The notes under the pieces were generated by a model that saw only the letters and a list, made by a program, of their open reading frames with translations, did no database searches and was not told the origin of the DNA. The translations under genes and the position numbers were made by a program. Shown one piece after another: positions 45,301 to 56,082 of a stretch of 64,000 bases of DNA (position 1 is the stretch's first letter; each line of letters begins with the position of its first letter). Source of the DNA: Mesotaenium endlicherianum (taxonomy: Eukaryota > Streptophyta > Zygnematophyceae > Zygnematales > Mesotaeniaceae); assembly GCA_009602735.1 (NCBI GenBank), contig WELA01013853.1, forward strand, positions 462,937 to 526,936, given 5' to 3'.

Positions 45301-45738
45301 GTAGTCACCATTTGCTATGGTTTATGGGAGAGAAGTATATCATCCAGGAAACATCTTGTTGGAAAAGGCCAAGGAGACTCAGGCTCCTACTACACAAGCT
45401 TTTCTGGAGCAGATGGCCAAGACTTGGGACATGGCAAAGACGTGTATTCGGAAGGCACAGGAAGAGCAGGTCAAACATGCTAACAAGCACAGGAGGGAAG
45501 TGACATGCCCACATATGGAGCAGATAGCCAAGACTTGGACATGGCGAAGACGTGTATTCGAAGGGCACAAGAAGAGCAGGTCAAACATGCTAACAAGCAC
45601 AGGAGGAAAGTGACATTCCATGTGGGCGATAAAGTACTCTTGTCAACAGAGAACCTACCTTTCACAGGCAAGAGGAAATTGCGAGCACGATTTACAGGTC
45701 CATTTTCGGTGCTCAAGCAGGTGAAACCAGTGGGCTAC
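42390..45738 (+). pseudogene. Family B Pol: protease, RT, RNase H, integrase core
   Basis: One frame runs through the whole region but has many stops, e.g. at 43169 and 44390 and near 43305, 43470, 43673, 43850, 43940 and 45302. Protease: [35 protein letters not shown] and [15 protein letters not shown]; the active site reads VVF-stop-DNILIY instead of YLDDILIY. RNase H: TIITNASNFAVGAILL (first Asp is Asn), HEREMLAIIQAL, KADHKSLEKL. Integrase: HFGSEKT...CDACQRNK, IAMDFITSLP, VLNREPRFTSN (second Asp is Asn) and TDGQRERLNRTLQ. Catalytic residues are lost in RT, RNase H and integrase, so this is an old, dead copy. The frame resumes at 56799 beyond the nested element. Confidence 0.88.
45406..45621 (+). 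repeat. Direct tandem duplication inside the family B integrase
   Basis: About 105 bp beginning GGAGCAGATGGCCAAGACTTGG (45406) is repeated with few changes at an offset of 111 bp (45517). Both copies encode KTCIRKAQEEQVKHANKHRR or its near match. Related elements have one copy of this segment. Confidence 0.75.
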
Positions 45739-46457
45739 TGAAATGAATCGACTTACCAAATAGGCAATTAACAATCAATAAAGATCTTTATATCAGCAAG
45801 TAATCTTTATGGTATTTTTCGTAAACTGGTTAAACGGCAAAGGACAACACACTAGCAGTGAACAATACTCGTAAGTCAAATGCGAGTAGACTAGCATCAA
45901 TAATGCAATCAGTAAACTCATACATAAGCAAGGTTAGAAGACAGTGCGTATCAATGGCTTCTCGCCTTGGATTTAGATCTCTCTCAGTAAGCTTGTACAA
46001 GAGAAGTTGGCCTCGTTTCCGAATGCCGACCTCAAGAGAAATGCCTAGCATATGTACAAGGAATGAGTTTACTGTTCAACGGCCAATGCGATGGCACCGC
46101 CTACCCGAAAGTTAACCACGTTGGTAGGACCTCGGTTAACCAAATCCACCGCCATCTCCCATCATCCCGAATCGCCATCCATCATAGGGATGTCATCTGG
46201 CCATTCATCTAGCATATCACTTAGATGCATATCGAGGCAGTTCGCTGCTACCGAGTACGGAAGTCAGCTGGCTGTCAAAGAATGTGTCAGCAAGCTGACT
46301 TAAGTTGACTTCAGCCTGCTGCTCCTGGTTGAGTCATTAAACTGATTTAAATATGAAGTCCAGCAGACTGATTATTAACTAGAGTTCAGCAGGCTGAATT
46401 TAATTAACTAATATATTTAAATAAATATTTTATCTACTAATATACTGATTCATTACA
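45739..46457 (-). repeat. Family C 3' LTR (left side)
   Basis: TGAAATGAATCGACTT to GATTCATTACA. Over the first 62 bases it differs from 56083-56798 at five sites, all transitions, so the insertion is younger than the host element but not brand new. Confidence 0.92.
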
Positions 46458-46472
46458 ATCCCTCCAACTTAA
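46458..46472 (-). other. Family C polypurine tract
   Basis: The minus strand reads TTAAGTTGGAGGGAT directly before the LTR start TGTAATGAATC. The same arrangement, AAGTTGGACGGAT, is at 31838-31850. Confidence 0.65.
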
Positions 46473-47662
46473 CTTGTTGTCGTCTCGACAACATCAAACT
46501 GCAGAAGTCTTAAGTAAGGGAATCGAACCTGACCAGCCTCCCCCACTGACTGCCTCTTCAGCCTGTCACCTAGGGGGTTGTTTCTGGGGCTTCAGGATCA
46601 GGAGACTGAGATCTGGACCTAGATCTGCACAGCCCTCTAGGTCTGTCAGCTGGCCTTCTAAAGAACATGGTTTGTTCTAAAGTTGGACCTCGAGGAGAAC
46701 GAAGGATGGTAGCCTGCTCTTCACCCACTTGGGTGTTGATTTCCACATAGACAAGCATTCCAGTAGGATGCTGAACTACATTGGCAAGAGGTACATGTCC
46801 CTGAGCAAAGGGGGAGGCCGGCATACCTCTGGCCGTACCGCGTGTCCCTCTTCTGGCACCCTGTCCTCTGGGGATTTCTGCCTGTGTCTGCTGCCAAGTA
46901 CAGTCAGATCAGCTTCTTCCTCTGCTTGGGCAAGTGGGCTGGGGGAGCAAGTGCGGGGTCCAGTTGCCTCCATGACCGGGATCACGTTCCATATACCTGA
47001 TCTTGGTTCCTTAGGAAGTGCCCCTGCCTGCCCCTGAGTCTCCTGAGTACCAGCTCCTGATGCTTTCCCTCTGCCTACTACTTCTTCCTCATCCTCCTCA
47101 TCCTCCTCCTCTGAGAGAGTAGGAGTCTCGTCCACTAAGTCGTCTTGCTCCCTGGTAGACATGGAGTAGTCTACTGACCTCCCTTTCTTAGGGCGCGCTG
47201 GAGGTTGCTTGGCCTTCAGCCTTCTGATATCTATCCGACCTGCATTCTTCGCCCATTTGACGAAGGCATGCTTTCCCTTAGAGAAGGAGTCTCTCCCCCT
47301 CCTCCTGTGCTCTTTGGTCTCTGCTTCATATTGCTCAGGCAGCCATTCAGCCTGGGGTCCCAAAGGGCAATGTGAGGTGGTAGGATGAGGTAGCCGTCTG
47401 GGCCATAGTGGAAATCGTCTGGTTGGGCTCGGTCACACTCCTGCTTTTTGTTTGTGACGGTCATCCACCTCCAGTCTGTTGGCTGCTGGTAGTACTGGGT
47501 TCCATGCTCAGCCTTTCTCAATTTACATGGGAACCAGTGGGGAGAGAACATCTGCTGTCCTGCTTCCCTGGCCAAGTACTCCCAGCTCCTTCTCTTAACT
47601 TCATTGTAAGCTGGCAATAGTGTGAGGTAGAATACCGTATCCGTAACAGTAGGTATCCCATC

Positions 47663-49756
47663 GGACCATATATGGTCCTCGGACCATATATGGTCTAGCT
47701 AACCCCCATTTTTCAGCGCTGACCTCCAGGGTGCTACAGTTGACCAACTAGTACAAATTATGGCTCAAACGAATCGTACAGACTTGAACCTTAGGCAAAA
47801 ATATGCAAAATGCTCTTCCGATTATTAACAACAAAGTTAGAGTGAAAAGAAGGAGGTTCAAAGTTCAGGTTCACAACAAAATTTCAAGTGAAAAGTCTGT
47901 CATACCCGAGGTCACTAAAGAGCTCTTAGAGCCATGACTTCTTCTTCAAATGCGCCAAAAATAGTTGTGGGTGGTAAATTACTCATCCCTGCCACCTTCT
48001 GGGGAGATGCATGGGCGAAAAAGACATTTGGACAGTATTACATAGAGTTTTTCTTAGTCAGAATTGTGAGAAAAGAGGTTGTGAGGACTAAAAAGGAAAA
48101 CTCATGGCTCATAGAAGTGTTGTATGACAAAGAAAAGAAGCAATGGGAGGCATGGCAGGTCAGGCAGTACCTATCTACAGTGCCTGAAGAGTCCTGGTTT
48201 TATTTCGAGCCGCATGTAGTTCGTTTTGGCTTGGTTTCCTCAAGGGCCTCTTTGCTTTCAAATTCGAGGGAGAATGAGGGTCACAGTCTAATTTCGTCCT
48301 CCCAAGATCCAAATGATGACTCACAGCCGAGGTCTAGTAATGATGAGGAGGATAAGGAGGATGAGGAGGATAAGGAGGATGAGGAGGAAGAGGAGGAGGA
48401 GGAGGAGGAGGAGGAGGATATTATGAGGAAGAGGGGCAGGCCTGACACCGGAAGAGGTAAGCAGCTGATGCTCATTGTTCCTACCGTTAAAAATGAGAAA
48501 AGGAAGAGGAGGAGAAGGGCAACTGCTCCATAACCATAATTTCTCCTTAATCATAACTTCTCCAAACATTGTGGTGCACTACAAAACACACAAAGACGCT
48601 GTTGATCAATTTTACAAGCTCTGTGTGAGAGATAAGTTCTTTGTCGAGACTTCTGCTGTGAGCTTAAAGTGGTGGCACAAACTATATTGGGGTCTATTTG
48701 ATGCTGCCCTGGCCGATGCCTACATCCTCTACAACCTGGCCCATCCTGAGAGTGACAGGTATCCCTTCATGTTAGATGTTGTAGCGGAGATGACAGACTT
48801 CCATGATCCACATAAAGGGGAGGCGTTTTCGCTGGAGTGTGGGGCGGGCTGGGATTGACAGGTTCCTAGGGAGACACTTCCCTAAGCACCTTCCAGGAGG
48901 CTCTAGACCAGGATGTGTAGTGTGCAAGAGCAAGTTGTATGACCTAGGCCATGAGAAGAGTAAGGTGAGGCCTAGCTACTGGTGCGCAACGTGTGGAGTA
49001 GCGCTTTGCCCCGCGCCTTGCTTTGAGGAGTACCATACCAACAGGCACCTAGCACATGTAGATAGTGGCCCCTACAAGCTGAGTAGCAGTAAAAAGTAGG
49101 ATTGTAGAGCAAAGGAACTGCAACTGAAACATATATGAAAGACATTGTGCTCCATAAACAATTCAGCTTCATGTGTGCAAAGCTGTCGATTATGCAATAT
49201 TTTGCAACTAATCATTCATTTTTAATCATTTTAATTCATTATTCTGTATATAAATATTTTTTTGTAAGTAAAATAAAACCTTACTTTCAAGCTCCACTTT
49301 ACAGATTACTATTTGCATGTGTAAAGAATAAATTATGAATTATTAACTGTGATGCTTTGGTGCATGAGGCACTAAAAAGTACGAAAAATACCCGGACCCC
49401 ATATGGTCCACAAAGTACAGAGTGTGCCTCCACAAAGCTACTGATTAGAATGAAGTGAAATCTGTTTCATATGATAGGTAAGACACATGCCTACCCCAGA
49501 TTAAATCAACAACTACTGGTTCAAATCCAAATTCATAGTGTGTGAAGGTAAAGTTGGCCCTATTTGCTCGTTTCTTGTTACCGTACACACCTTGTACGGA
49601 AAGTACACCTTACCTTTCCGAAAATTGCGGGCCACATGGCCAGTGCAATACTTTGTGATGTAAGCTCTCTAATGGTCTATCACACATAGTCATAGCTTCA
49701 GTGGTTATTTCAATATAGTGTGACTTTGGGGGTGCAATATTGGACCATATATGGTC
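47663..49756 (+). mobile_element. piggyBac-derived insertion within the family C accessory gene
   Basis: About 2.1 kb of opposite-strand coding sequence interrupts the accessory gene. Palindromic GGACCATATATGGTC occurs twice at the left border (47663-47678 and 47681-47695) and once at the right border (49742-49756); a related GGACCCCATATGGTCC is at 49394. Just inside, ACCCCCA (47701-47707) and its inverse TGGGGGT (about 49727-49733) may be the terminal inverted repeat. No TTAA duplication, the usual piggyBac target, was found at these borders, so the exact ends are uncertain. Confidence 0.6.
47934..49099 (+). pseudogene. piggyBac-like transposase, central catalytic part missing
   Basis: The N-terminal frame (47934-48533) has GGKLLIPATFWGDAWAKKTF, an acidic run of Glu and Asp encoded by GAG/GAT repeats (48340-48420) and a basic KNEKRKRRRRA tail. 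After a stop and a frame change, the next segment matches the end of the piggyBac transposase domain: KTHKDAVDQFYKLCVRDKF and SLKWWHKLYWGLFDAALADA. A second frame change leads to the characteristic C-terminal Cys-rich zinc domain: CVVCKSKLYDLG, YWCATCGVALCPAPCFEEYH. The usual protein is about 550-600 residues; here the middle, which holds most of the catalytic aspartates, is absent. This was probably an internally deleted, non-autonomous copy. Confidence 0.72.
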
Positions 49757-50811
49757 TTTTCCTTGGGAGACCTAGTGTTAAAGCTATCGGGCCGCATGCT
49801 CACCATCCTGATGAGTCTCTGATCTCCCACTATTCCCGGTATTGGGACTGGCTTGTTCTCTGAATCATCGGCAAGATACCGAGCCTGCTCTGCTGTATAG
49901 CCCACCATCTTGGCATAATCCTCGTAGAGGACCACACCAGTGTGTGTCTCAATGTACCTATCCAATGCTGCAGTTCCTTCCCTCTGTAGCAGTGTTGTCT
50001 GTTCCAGCTTGTTGATCTCTTGGGCTGCCAGCAATGCTTTCTTCAGGTTATCAAAGTTCCACCCACCACAGTATACCTGTAAGTGGCCAAGCTCTTCTGC
50101 GTGTCCGCTTCAGCCTTTGTCCTTCTCTCCTCCTCTGCCGCTGCCGCTTCTTCTTGTTGTTTCTTGTGTCTCTCCTCCTCAGCTTTCTTGAGGTTTTCCG
50201 CTACCTGATCCTTCTTCCTCTGTGCTTCTTTTGCCGCCTCTTGTTGTTTGCGGACCCTCTCTTGTTCTCTCTTGGTGAGGGACGTCGCCGCCAACTCCTT
50301 CTGGTATTGCTCCATTGTCCTCCTGGCTTCTTCTGCCTTGCGCTTTCTGTCCTCCTTTTGTATGGTGGGAGCCATTCTGCACATGTAACCAGGGCACAAG
50401 TTAGTAGGATATCGACCTTTGTCATAAGAGTTGCAGGAAGGGATTAAGTTCGTATTAGTATCGTGTATTCGTTCCTGTCTACCTTACAGGGTAATTGGTA
50501 GGAGTTGACGTAGTTGCGGTGCGCTAGACATAAACGTATGACTGTGTTTTCAGGTGTGTTAAGTGATGTATTGCTGTGCGAGGCCCTATTTCCTTCAGCC
50601 AAGGGTGCTTTATGTGGGCCAGGCTGTCCCCTACGTCACTATGTTGACACTTAGGATTCACATAACCGTCCCATCTGTCACTATGCTGACACTTAGGGTT
50701 CACATAACTGTCCCCTTCTCGCTCTCGCACACTAACTGTCATATATTTTCCCCACCAACTTAAATGGAGACAGGACCTCCTGTCACCTTCCCATGTCAAT
50801 TGAAATGACTG

Positions 50812-53800
50812 TTAGGGAGGTGCTCCAGCCGCCCGAAGGTGGAACCGTTTCAACGCCCCTTTGGCATTAGTCAAATGGTCTCTAAATTCCCAAGTGTTCC
50901 CAGAGGCATCGTAACCCTTCCATCCAATGAGGTACTTCATGACATATTTAGACGATCGACGGACCGAGCGCGCGTCTAAAATCTCCTCAACCTCATATTC
51001 CTCAGGGTCGCCGTCCCAGACAGCGGGGACCGGTCCCGGTTGGACAGGTAACCGACCTGTGAACAGTGTATCACCTTTGATGTATGGTTCCAGGAAGGAG
51101 ACATTAATGACCGGGTGACCCTTGTATTCGGGTGACATGTTTAGTTTGTAAGCATTCTGACCGACACGACGCACCACCAAATATGGACCGACCCAGACAG
51201 GGCCAAGCTTTTTCTTGACCACACCAAGGAGGTACAGGTGCTGAGAATGCAGTTTGACTAAATCGCCCTTAGAAAATGTCAGCTCCCGACGGTGTTGATT
51301 AGCGTATTTTTGTTGGTTTGCGTGGGCTTTGTGCAGGTTTTGTTGGACTTCTGACAGGGTGTCAGCAAATTCCTGAGTTAACTGGAGGGAGATCGGATTG
51401 TCAATCCCTTCCGGGTGAGTTAAAGACTCCCCTATCACATCTAGAGGAGACCTAGGGACTCTACCCAGGCTGAGTTCAAAAGGAGTCTTGCCTGTTGACG
51501 CGTGCACCGCACTGTTGACTGCACACTGAATTTGAGGCAATAGGTCATCCAAATTATCTTGTTTTTTGTTAATATATGCTCTCAGCACCTCCTGCAGAAC
51601 TCGGCTAGTTCTTTCAGTCTGCCCATCAGGCTGAGGGTGGTTAGCTGTGCTGAGCAGCTGTTCGACTCCCATTAACCCCATTAAAGCTCTCCAAAACTTA
51701 GAGGTAAATTTTGAGTCTCTGTCTGAGATGATATTAGAGGGGAGCCCATGTTGGCATACTACATGGTTGTAGAACTGTCTCGCTGTTTCGAGTGCAGTCA
51801 CTTTGATTGTTGTGGGGATAAAAATGACCATTTTTGTCAGTTTATCCACGACTACCACTATCGAATCATGCCCATTGGCAATTCTTGGTAGTGTGACCAC
51901 CCAGTCCATGGATATAGTTTCCCAGCGTCCAGCTGGGATGGGAAGTGGTTGCAAGAGACCTCCCGGTGTTGGGTGCCTAGACTTATTTCTGTGACACTGA
52001 TCATAGGACTTCACATATTTCTAGACCTCCCGGGGCAGCCCCTCCCAATGATAATGTTTTGCCAGTTTGCCAACAGTTTTGGCCTGCCCCAAATGCCCAT
52101 CCAGAAAACTGTCATCCGATTGACTCAGTAAGGGAGACCTTATTTTCAAGTTATTAGGAATGACCAGCTTCACCCTTCCTGAAGTGGTTTCAGTCACCCA
52201 GACCCCTGCTTTAAGCCGGTACCCGAGTGCAAAAGCACGACACACACCAGTAGTGGGGCTGGGCTCAAATGTTGGGTCAGAAAGGTAGGCTTTCCTAAGT
52301 TGTTCAAGAAAGGACTTTTTCACCTTTAGTGAAGTGAGTGCACACAGGACTTTATCTACAGCATGCTGACTAAAGTTCCTTTCTTGCAAGTCAGGTCTTC
52401 GAGAGAGTGCATCAGCAGGATTCAACTTCCGTGGTTTGTAGTCGATCTGGACTTGGAATTGCTCCAGCATCTGGCTCCAGCGGTTCTCCCTCCTTGACAG
52501 CTTGGACTTCTTCTGGAAGTGAGTCAGAGCTAGATGATCTGTAATCACCTTAAAAGCTTTATCATGTAAGTATGCTCTCCACTGTTTGAGCACATGAATG
52601 ATAGCTAGCAGCTCTTTATCATGCACTGAGTAATTAATCTCTGCTGGATTAAATTTCATAGACTCGTACAATACAGGGTGCCACTCCTGCCGTACCTTAC
52701 CATCCTTTGTGGTTTTGTCAGCAAGCTGCAACAAAATAGCACCTATGGCGAAGTCAGAGGCATCAGTGATCACCTGCACCGGTTTGCTGTGGTCATACAC
52801 GGCTAGCGCTGGGGCAGAACAAAGGGCATCTTTAAGGGTCTGGAAGGCAGCCTGTTGCTCTTCCCCCCACACATACCCTATGTCTTTCTTAGTAAGGTCC
52901 GTCAGTTTACTGGCCTTTGTAGAATAATTCTCAATAAATCTCCTATAGTAGTTAGCCAACCCGAGGAATGATCTAACTTCAGAGACAGACTGTGGTACTG
53001 GCCAGTCCCTTATGGTCTAGACTTTCTTAGGATCCACAATGATGCCCTCTTTACTGACAACGTGGCCTAAGAATTCAATACTTTCCTTGAAGAAATGACT
53101 CTTGCTCATTTTAGCATATAACTGATTTCTTCTCAGAATGTCCATGACTGTCTTTAAGTGTTCAGCGTGCTGAGATTCATTTTTAGAGAAAATTAAAATA
53201 TCCTCCAGAAAAACTTGCACAAATTTACATAAATAAGGCCTGAAAATGTCATTCATAGCACCCATGAAGGTCGCAGGAGCATTAGTCAGTCCAAATGGCA
53301 TCACGTTGAACTCATAGTGTCCATAACGTGTGCCGAAGGCAGTCTTGTGTTCATCCCCCTCAGCAATTCTGATTTGATGATAACCACTTTTGAGATTTAT
53401 CTTACTGAACACCTTAGCACCAGACAGGGTATCAAGCAAGTTCTCAATTCTGGGTAAAGCATACTTGTTCTTTACTGTAATCCTGTTTAGGGCTCTGTAA
53501 TCCACACACATCCGCATACTGCCATCCTTTTTCTTAACAAACAGGATGGGTGCGCCGTAAGGTGATTTACTGGGGAAAATATAACCATTTTCCTCAAGCT
53601 CTGCAATCTGTGTTTTTAACTCCTCGCTCTCCACATAAGACAAGCCATAAGTGCGTTGCCAAGGTGGCTGACTCCCAGGTAATAAATCAATCCTATGATC
53701 TACTTCTCTCCTAAGGGGTAGTCGTGGAGGCATATTAAATACATCCGTGTACTGAGCAACATTTTTTGCAGCAGTAGGGTGCTCTGGAGGGCTCACCTTT

Positions 53801-54620
53801 TTCTCCACCACTTCTTCAGGTTGAGGAGGTACCTCTCTTAGCAGCAGACAGAACATTATGTCTTCCTTCTGGTTCCAGCTTTTGACGAACTCCATTGCAT
53901 TCAGCAACTTGCATCCTTCTGGAAGCCTCTTCTTTTCCTTCATTTGCCACCCACACAGGACAAGAGGAAGAGCACTGGTGGGTGCCAAGTTAGTCTGCCC
54001 ATCACTGGCTCCTCTCACTTTAATTGTACTTCTGCTCCAACACACTTCAGCTTGATGTCTATTAAGCCAGGACCTGCCAAGCACGAGATCATAAAAGCCA
54101 GTGTTGAGTACCTCAAATGTAAGCGTTTCAGTTAGAACTGCAATGCCAGAACCTAACTGGACCTCAATAGGCTTGGTTATAACTCCTCCCGGGATACTTG
54201 AGGCATCTCCAAGGAATATTTTTCTATTCCCTTGGGTGACAGTAGGCAGCCTTAGCCGCTTAACTAAGTCCTTGTGAATAAAAGTATGTGACGCCCCTCC
54301 GTCAACAAATGCCCTCACCTTCCTACCTGCAATCATGCAATGCAGTAGGATAGGGGGGATTGTCTTTTCTTGACTTTCGCATTGTTCTCCTGACGTAGCA
54401 AAGAAATGTTGGACATCAGGTGGAACAAGAGCATCCAGAGTGTGCACTCTCTGGACGTCTATATTGCTGATGGTCTCCTTTATCTGGTTGTCAGGCATGC
54501 ATAGTGAATCCAGTTCAGCAGGACCCATAATACCTGCTACGAGGGCAGCTAGAGACGACTCACTATCTCTAGCATCCTCACAGTCAGTAGACTGGATTAC
54601 TGACTGTTGCTGTCTTTTAA
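50812..54620 (-). pseudogene. Family C Pol: protease, RT, RNase H, integrase, chromodomain (two stops)
   Basis: A single frame, entered by -1 frameshift from gag, is interrupted only by TAG codons at 53017 and 52021. Protease: [16 protein letters not shown], with DGG where DSG or DTG is usual. [39 protein letters not shown]; the active site is [10 protein letters not shown], where the first Asp of the YxDD box is Glu. RNase [41 protein letters not shown], all acidic residues kept. Integrase: ISMDWVVTLP, IISDRDSKFTSKFW, PDGQTERTSRVLQ, all three catalytic residues kept. The C-terminus is a chromodomain: EYEVEEILDARSV...YLIGWKGYDASGNTWE. The chromodomain would target integration to marked chromatin. 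Both TAG codons sit where CAG would fit. Confidence 0.92.
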
Positions 54621-54621
54621 A
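54580..54621 (-). promoter_or_regulatory. -1 programmed ribosomal frameshift signal between gag and pol
   Basis: On the minus strand the gag frame contains T TTA AAA (54621-54615), a classic slippery heptamer of X XXY YYZ form. A 7-nt spacer (GACAGCA) follows, then a perfect 8-bp hairpin, ACAGTCAG (54607-54600) with CTGACTGT (54587-54580) and a 12-nt loop. The gag stop (54597-54599) falls inside the hairpin. The pol frame is open from the heptamer onward in the -1 frame. Confidence 0.82.
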
Positions 54622-56027
54622 GGCTGGTCTTTTCTCTCGACCTTAGGCAGGTGCCTGACTGGACACTGTTCTCTGTAGTGACCCGTCTGCTGGCAATGGA
54701 AGCAAACAGATTTTGCTGAGGCTGGTCTCGGCTTAGTCCTACCACCGCCTCTTCCATGGCCACCTCGAGAGTAACCACCTCTCCCCCTAGACTGTATAGC
54801 ATTATACTCATACTCGTACTCATCACCCTGATCATCCTCAGCCTGGTCTCCTCCAATTGCATTGTAGGAACCGTGGGGCTTTTTGACAATCTTAGACACC
54901 AAAGCATTACTTAGGCGCTTGTGATTGAACTGCTGCTGATCCCAGGCGTCAGCATCCTGGATCAAGTCAGCCAGTTTCTCATACTTTTTCTCAGCAAAAT
55001 GACCAGAGACCTCGGATTTCAAGCCATACCTGAAGTATGCTATCCTATACCGTTCTGGCAAATCAGGCTGCTTCATCATGTTCTCTTGGAACTTTTGAGC
55101 AAACTCAGCAACTGAAGTGGTCTGCTTCAGTGTCAGGGAGATCATCGCATAGATAGCTTTCTCCTGCTGGTTGATGACATCAAACTTCTCATGCAACTTC
55201 TCGACAAACTCTACCCACGTAGGGTCACCGAGTTGCCGAGCCTTACGCTCTTCCTTCCAGTAAAGCCACCAGTCTGCGGCACTGCCTTTCAGTAGCGCAC
55301 CGGTGTGCCTGACCTTCTCGTAATCTTGCAGTTCTGGGTAGTTCTCCAGCCACTGCTCAACATCCGCGAGAAACTTGATCAGGTAATATTTTCTGTTTCC
55401 CTCAGGATCATAGTCCTGGGGAGGTTTCGGCTTGGGCTTACTAGGCCCTCTGCCACCACCACCAATGGTTTGATAACCCAGTTGGTCCCTGTCCCGTAGT
55501 GGAGACATTATAATTCTTCTATCCTCCTGTTGGGACTGATACATGGTCGCCATTTGCGACTGCATTTGAACGAACAATGCTCCCAAGTCTACACTCTTGG
55601 GTGGGAGTCTAGCAAATGCAGCAGCAGCAGTGGCATCTACTCGCTGAGTAGTGTCCTCAACAGTCCCTCTCCCTCCTGCAGCAGCAAATCCTGCCACATT
55701 TGGCCGGTTACGTATTTGACCTAGGGGTACATTGAGTTGTACAGCAGGAGGTGGGTTCAGAACATTGGCCCTTGATGCCATAAGTTCTTCAACAGTGCGC
55801 TTGTCAGCTGGCTGTCCTTCCCTCCTTTCTGTATCTTCAGCGGCCTTTGCTAATTGTTCCGCTTCTAATCTGGCTCTCTCCTCCTCAGCTTGCTGTGCTG
55901 CGACTGCGGCAATAGCAGCTACCTCATCTGCAGCCTCTCTAGCTGCAGTACTTGCCACTGCTTCATAATAGGTACGGGTTCCCGCTACATGGCTTTCCGC
56001 CTGGTTTTCAAAATTCTCGTTCTCCAT
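54597..56027 (-). CDS. Family C Gag, intact open frame
   Basis: This 476-residue capsid precursor starts [20 protein letters not shown] 55 bases inside the LTR. Residues 20-75 are an Ala/Glu-rich helix or coiled coil. A retrotransposon Gag core occupies about residues 190-340 ([60 protein letters not shown]). A Gly/Arg-rich RNA-binding stretch follows ([18 protein letters not shown]), then a zinc knuckle, [14 protein letters not shown]. It ends at TAA 54597 and overlaps pol by a -1 frameshift. It is the only full-length intact retroelement reading frame in the window. Its partial twin is at 1-335. Confidence 0.9.
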   Translation of the reverse strand: MENENFENQAESHVAGTRTYYEAVASTAAREAADEVAAIAAVAAQQAEEERARLEAEQLAKAAEDTERREGQPADKRTVEELMASRANVLNPPPAVQLNVPLGQIRNRPNVAGFAAAGGRGTVEDTTQRVDATAAAAFARLPPKSVDLGALFVQMQSQMATMYQSQQEDRRIIMSPLRDRDQLGYQTIGGGGRGPSKPKPKPPQDYDPEGNRKYYLIKFLADVEQWLENYPELQDYEKVRHTGALLKGSAADWWLYWKEERKARQLGDPTWVEFVEKLHEKFDVINQQEKAIYAMISLTLKQTTSVAEFAQKFQENMMKQPDLPERYRIAYFRYGLKSEVSGHFAEKKYEKLADLIQDADAWDQQQFNHKRLSNALVSKIVKKPHGSYNAIGGDQAEDDQGDEYEYEYNAIQSRGRGGYSRGGHGRGGGRTKPRPASAKSVCFHCQQTGHYREQCPVRHLPKVERKDQPLKDSNSQ

Positions 56028-56069
56028 GTCTCGGGAGTTGCTAGTTTGAGAAAGAAGACTGTGATAACT

Positions 56070-56081
56070 GCTCCGATACCA
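56070..56081 (-). other. Family C primer-binding site
   Basis: The minus strand reads TGGTATCGGAGC one base inside the 5' LTR, matching the plant initiator-Met tRNA type. Confidence 0.85.
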
Positions 56082-56082
56082 C

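Larger units (their letters stand above)
46776..50399 (-). pseudogene. Family C accessory gene downstream of pol, split by the piggyBac-derived insertion
   Basis: Sense-strand extra gene after the integrase. The N-terminal part (50399-50043) is a strongly charged helix, e.g. TKREQERVRKQQEAAKEAQR, likely a long coiled coil. A frame change near 50050-50110 leads to VYCGGWNFDNLKKALLAAQE and RYIETHTGVVLYEDYAKMVG, ending near 49757 where the insertion begins. Beyond it (from 47662) the sequence resumes as VTDTVFYLTLLPAYNEVKRR and RRGRDSFSKGKHAFVKWAKN, followed by an acidic EEEDEEDEEE stretch and a Pro/Arg tail. No membrane segment or signal peptide is seen, so an envelope role is unlikely. Its function is unknown. 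A degenerate copy of the tail at 31061-31850 shows that the gene belongs to the family. Confidence 0.6.

Noticed and set aside
48281-48569. Poly-Ser/Leu minus-strand frames
   Set aside because: They are the reverse reading of the GAG/GAT repeats that encode the acidic run of the piggyBac-like protein.
46776-50399. Envelope-like gene of an endogenous retrovirus
   Set aside because: No signal peptide, transmembrane helix or cleavage motif; the protein is a charged coiled coil with acidic tail.
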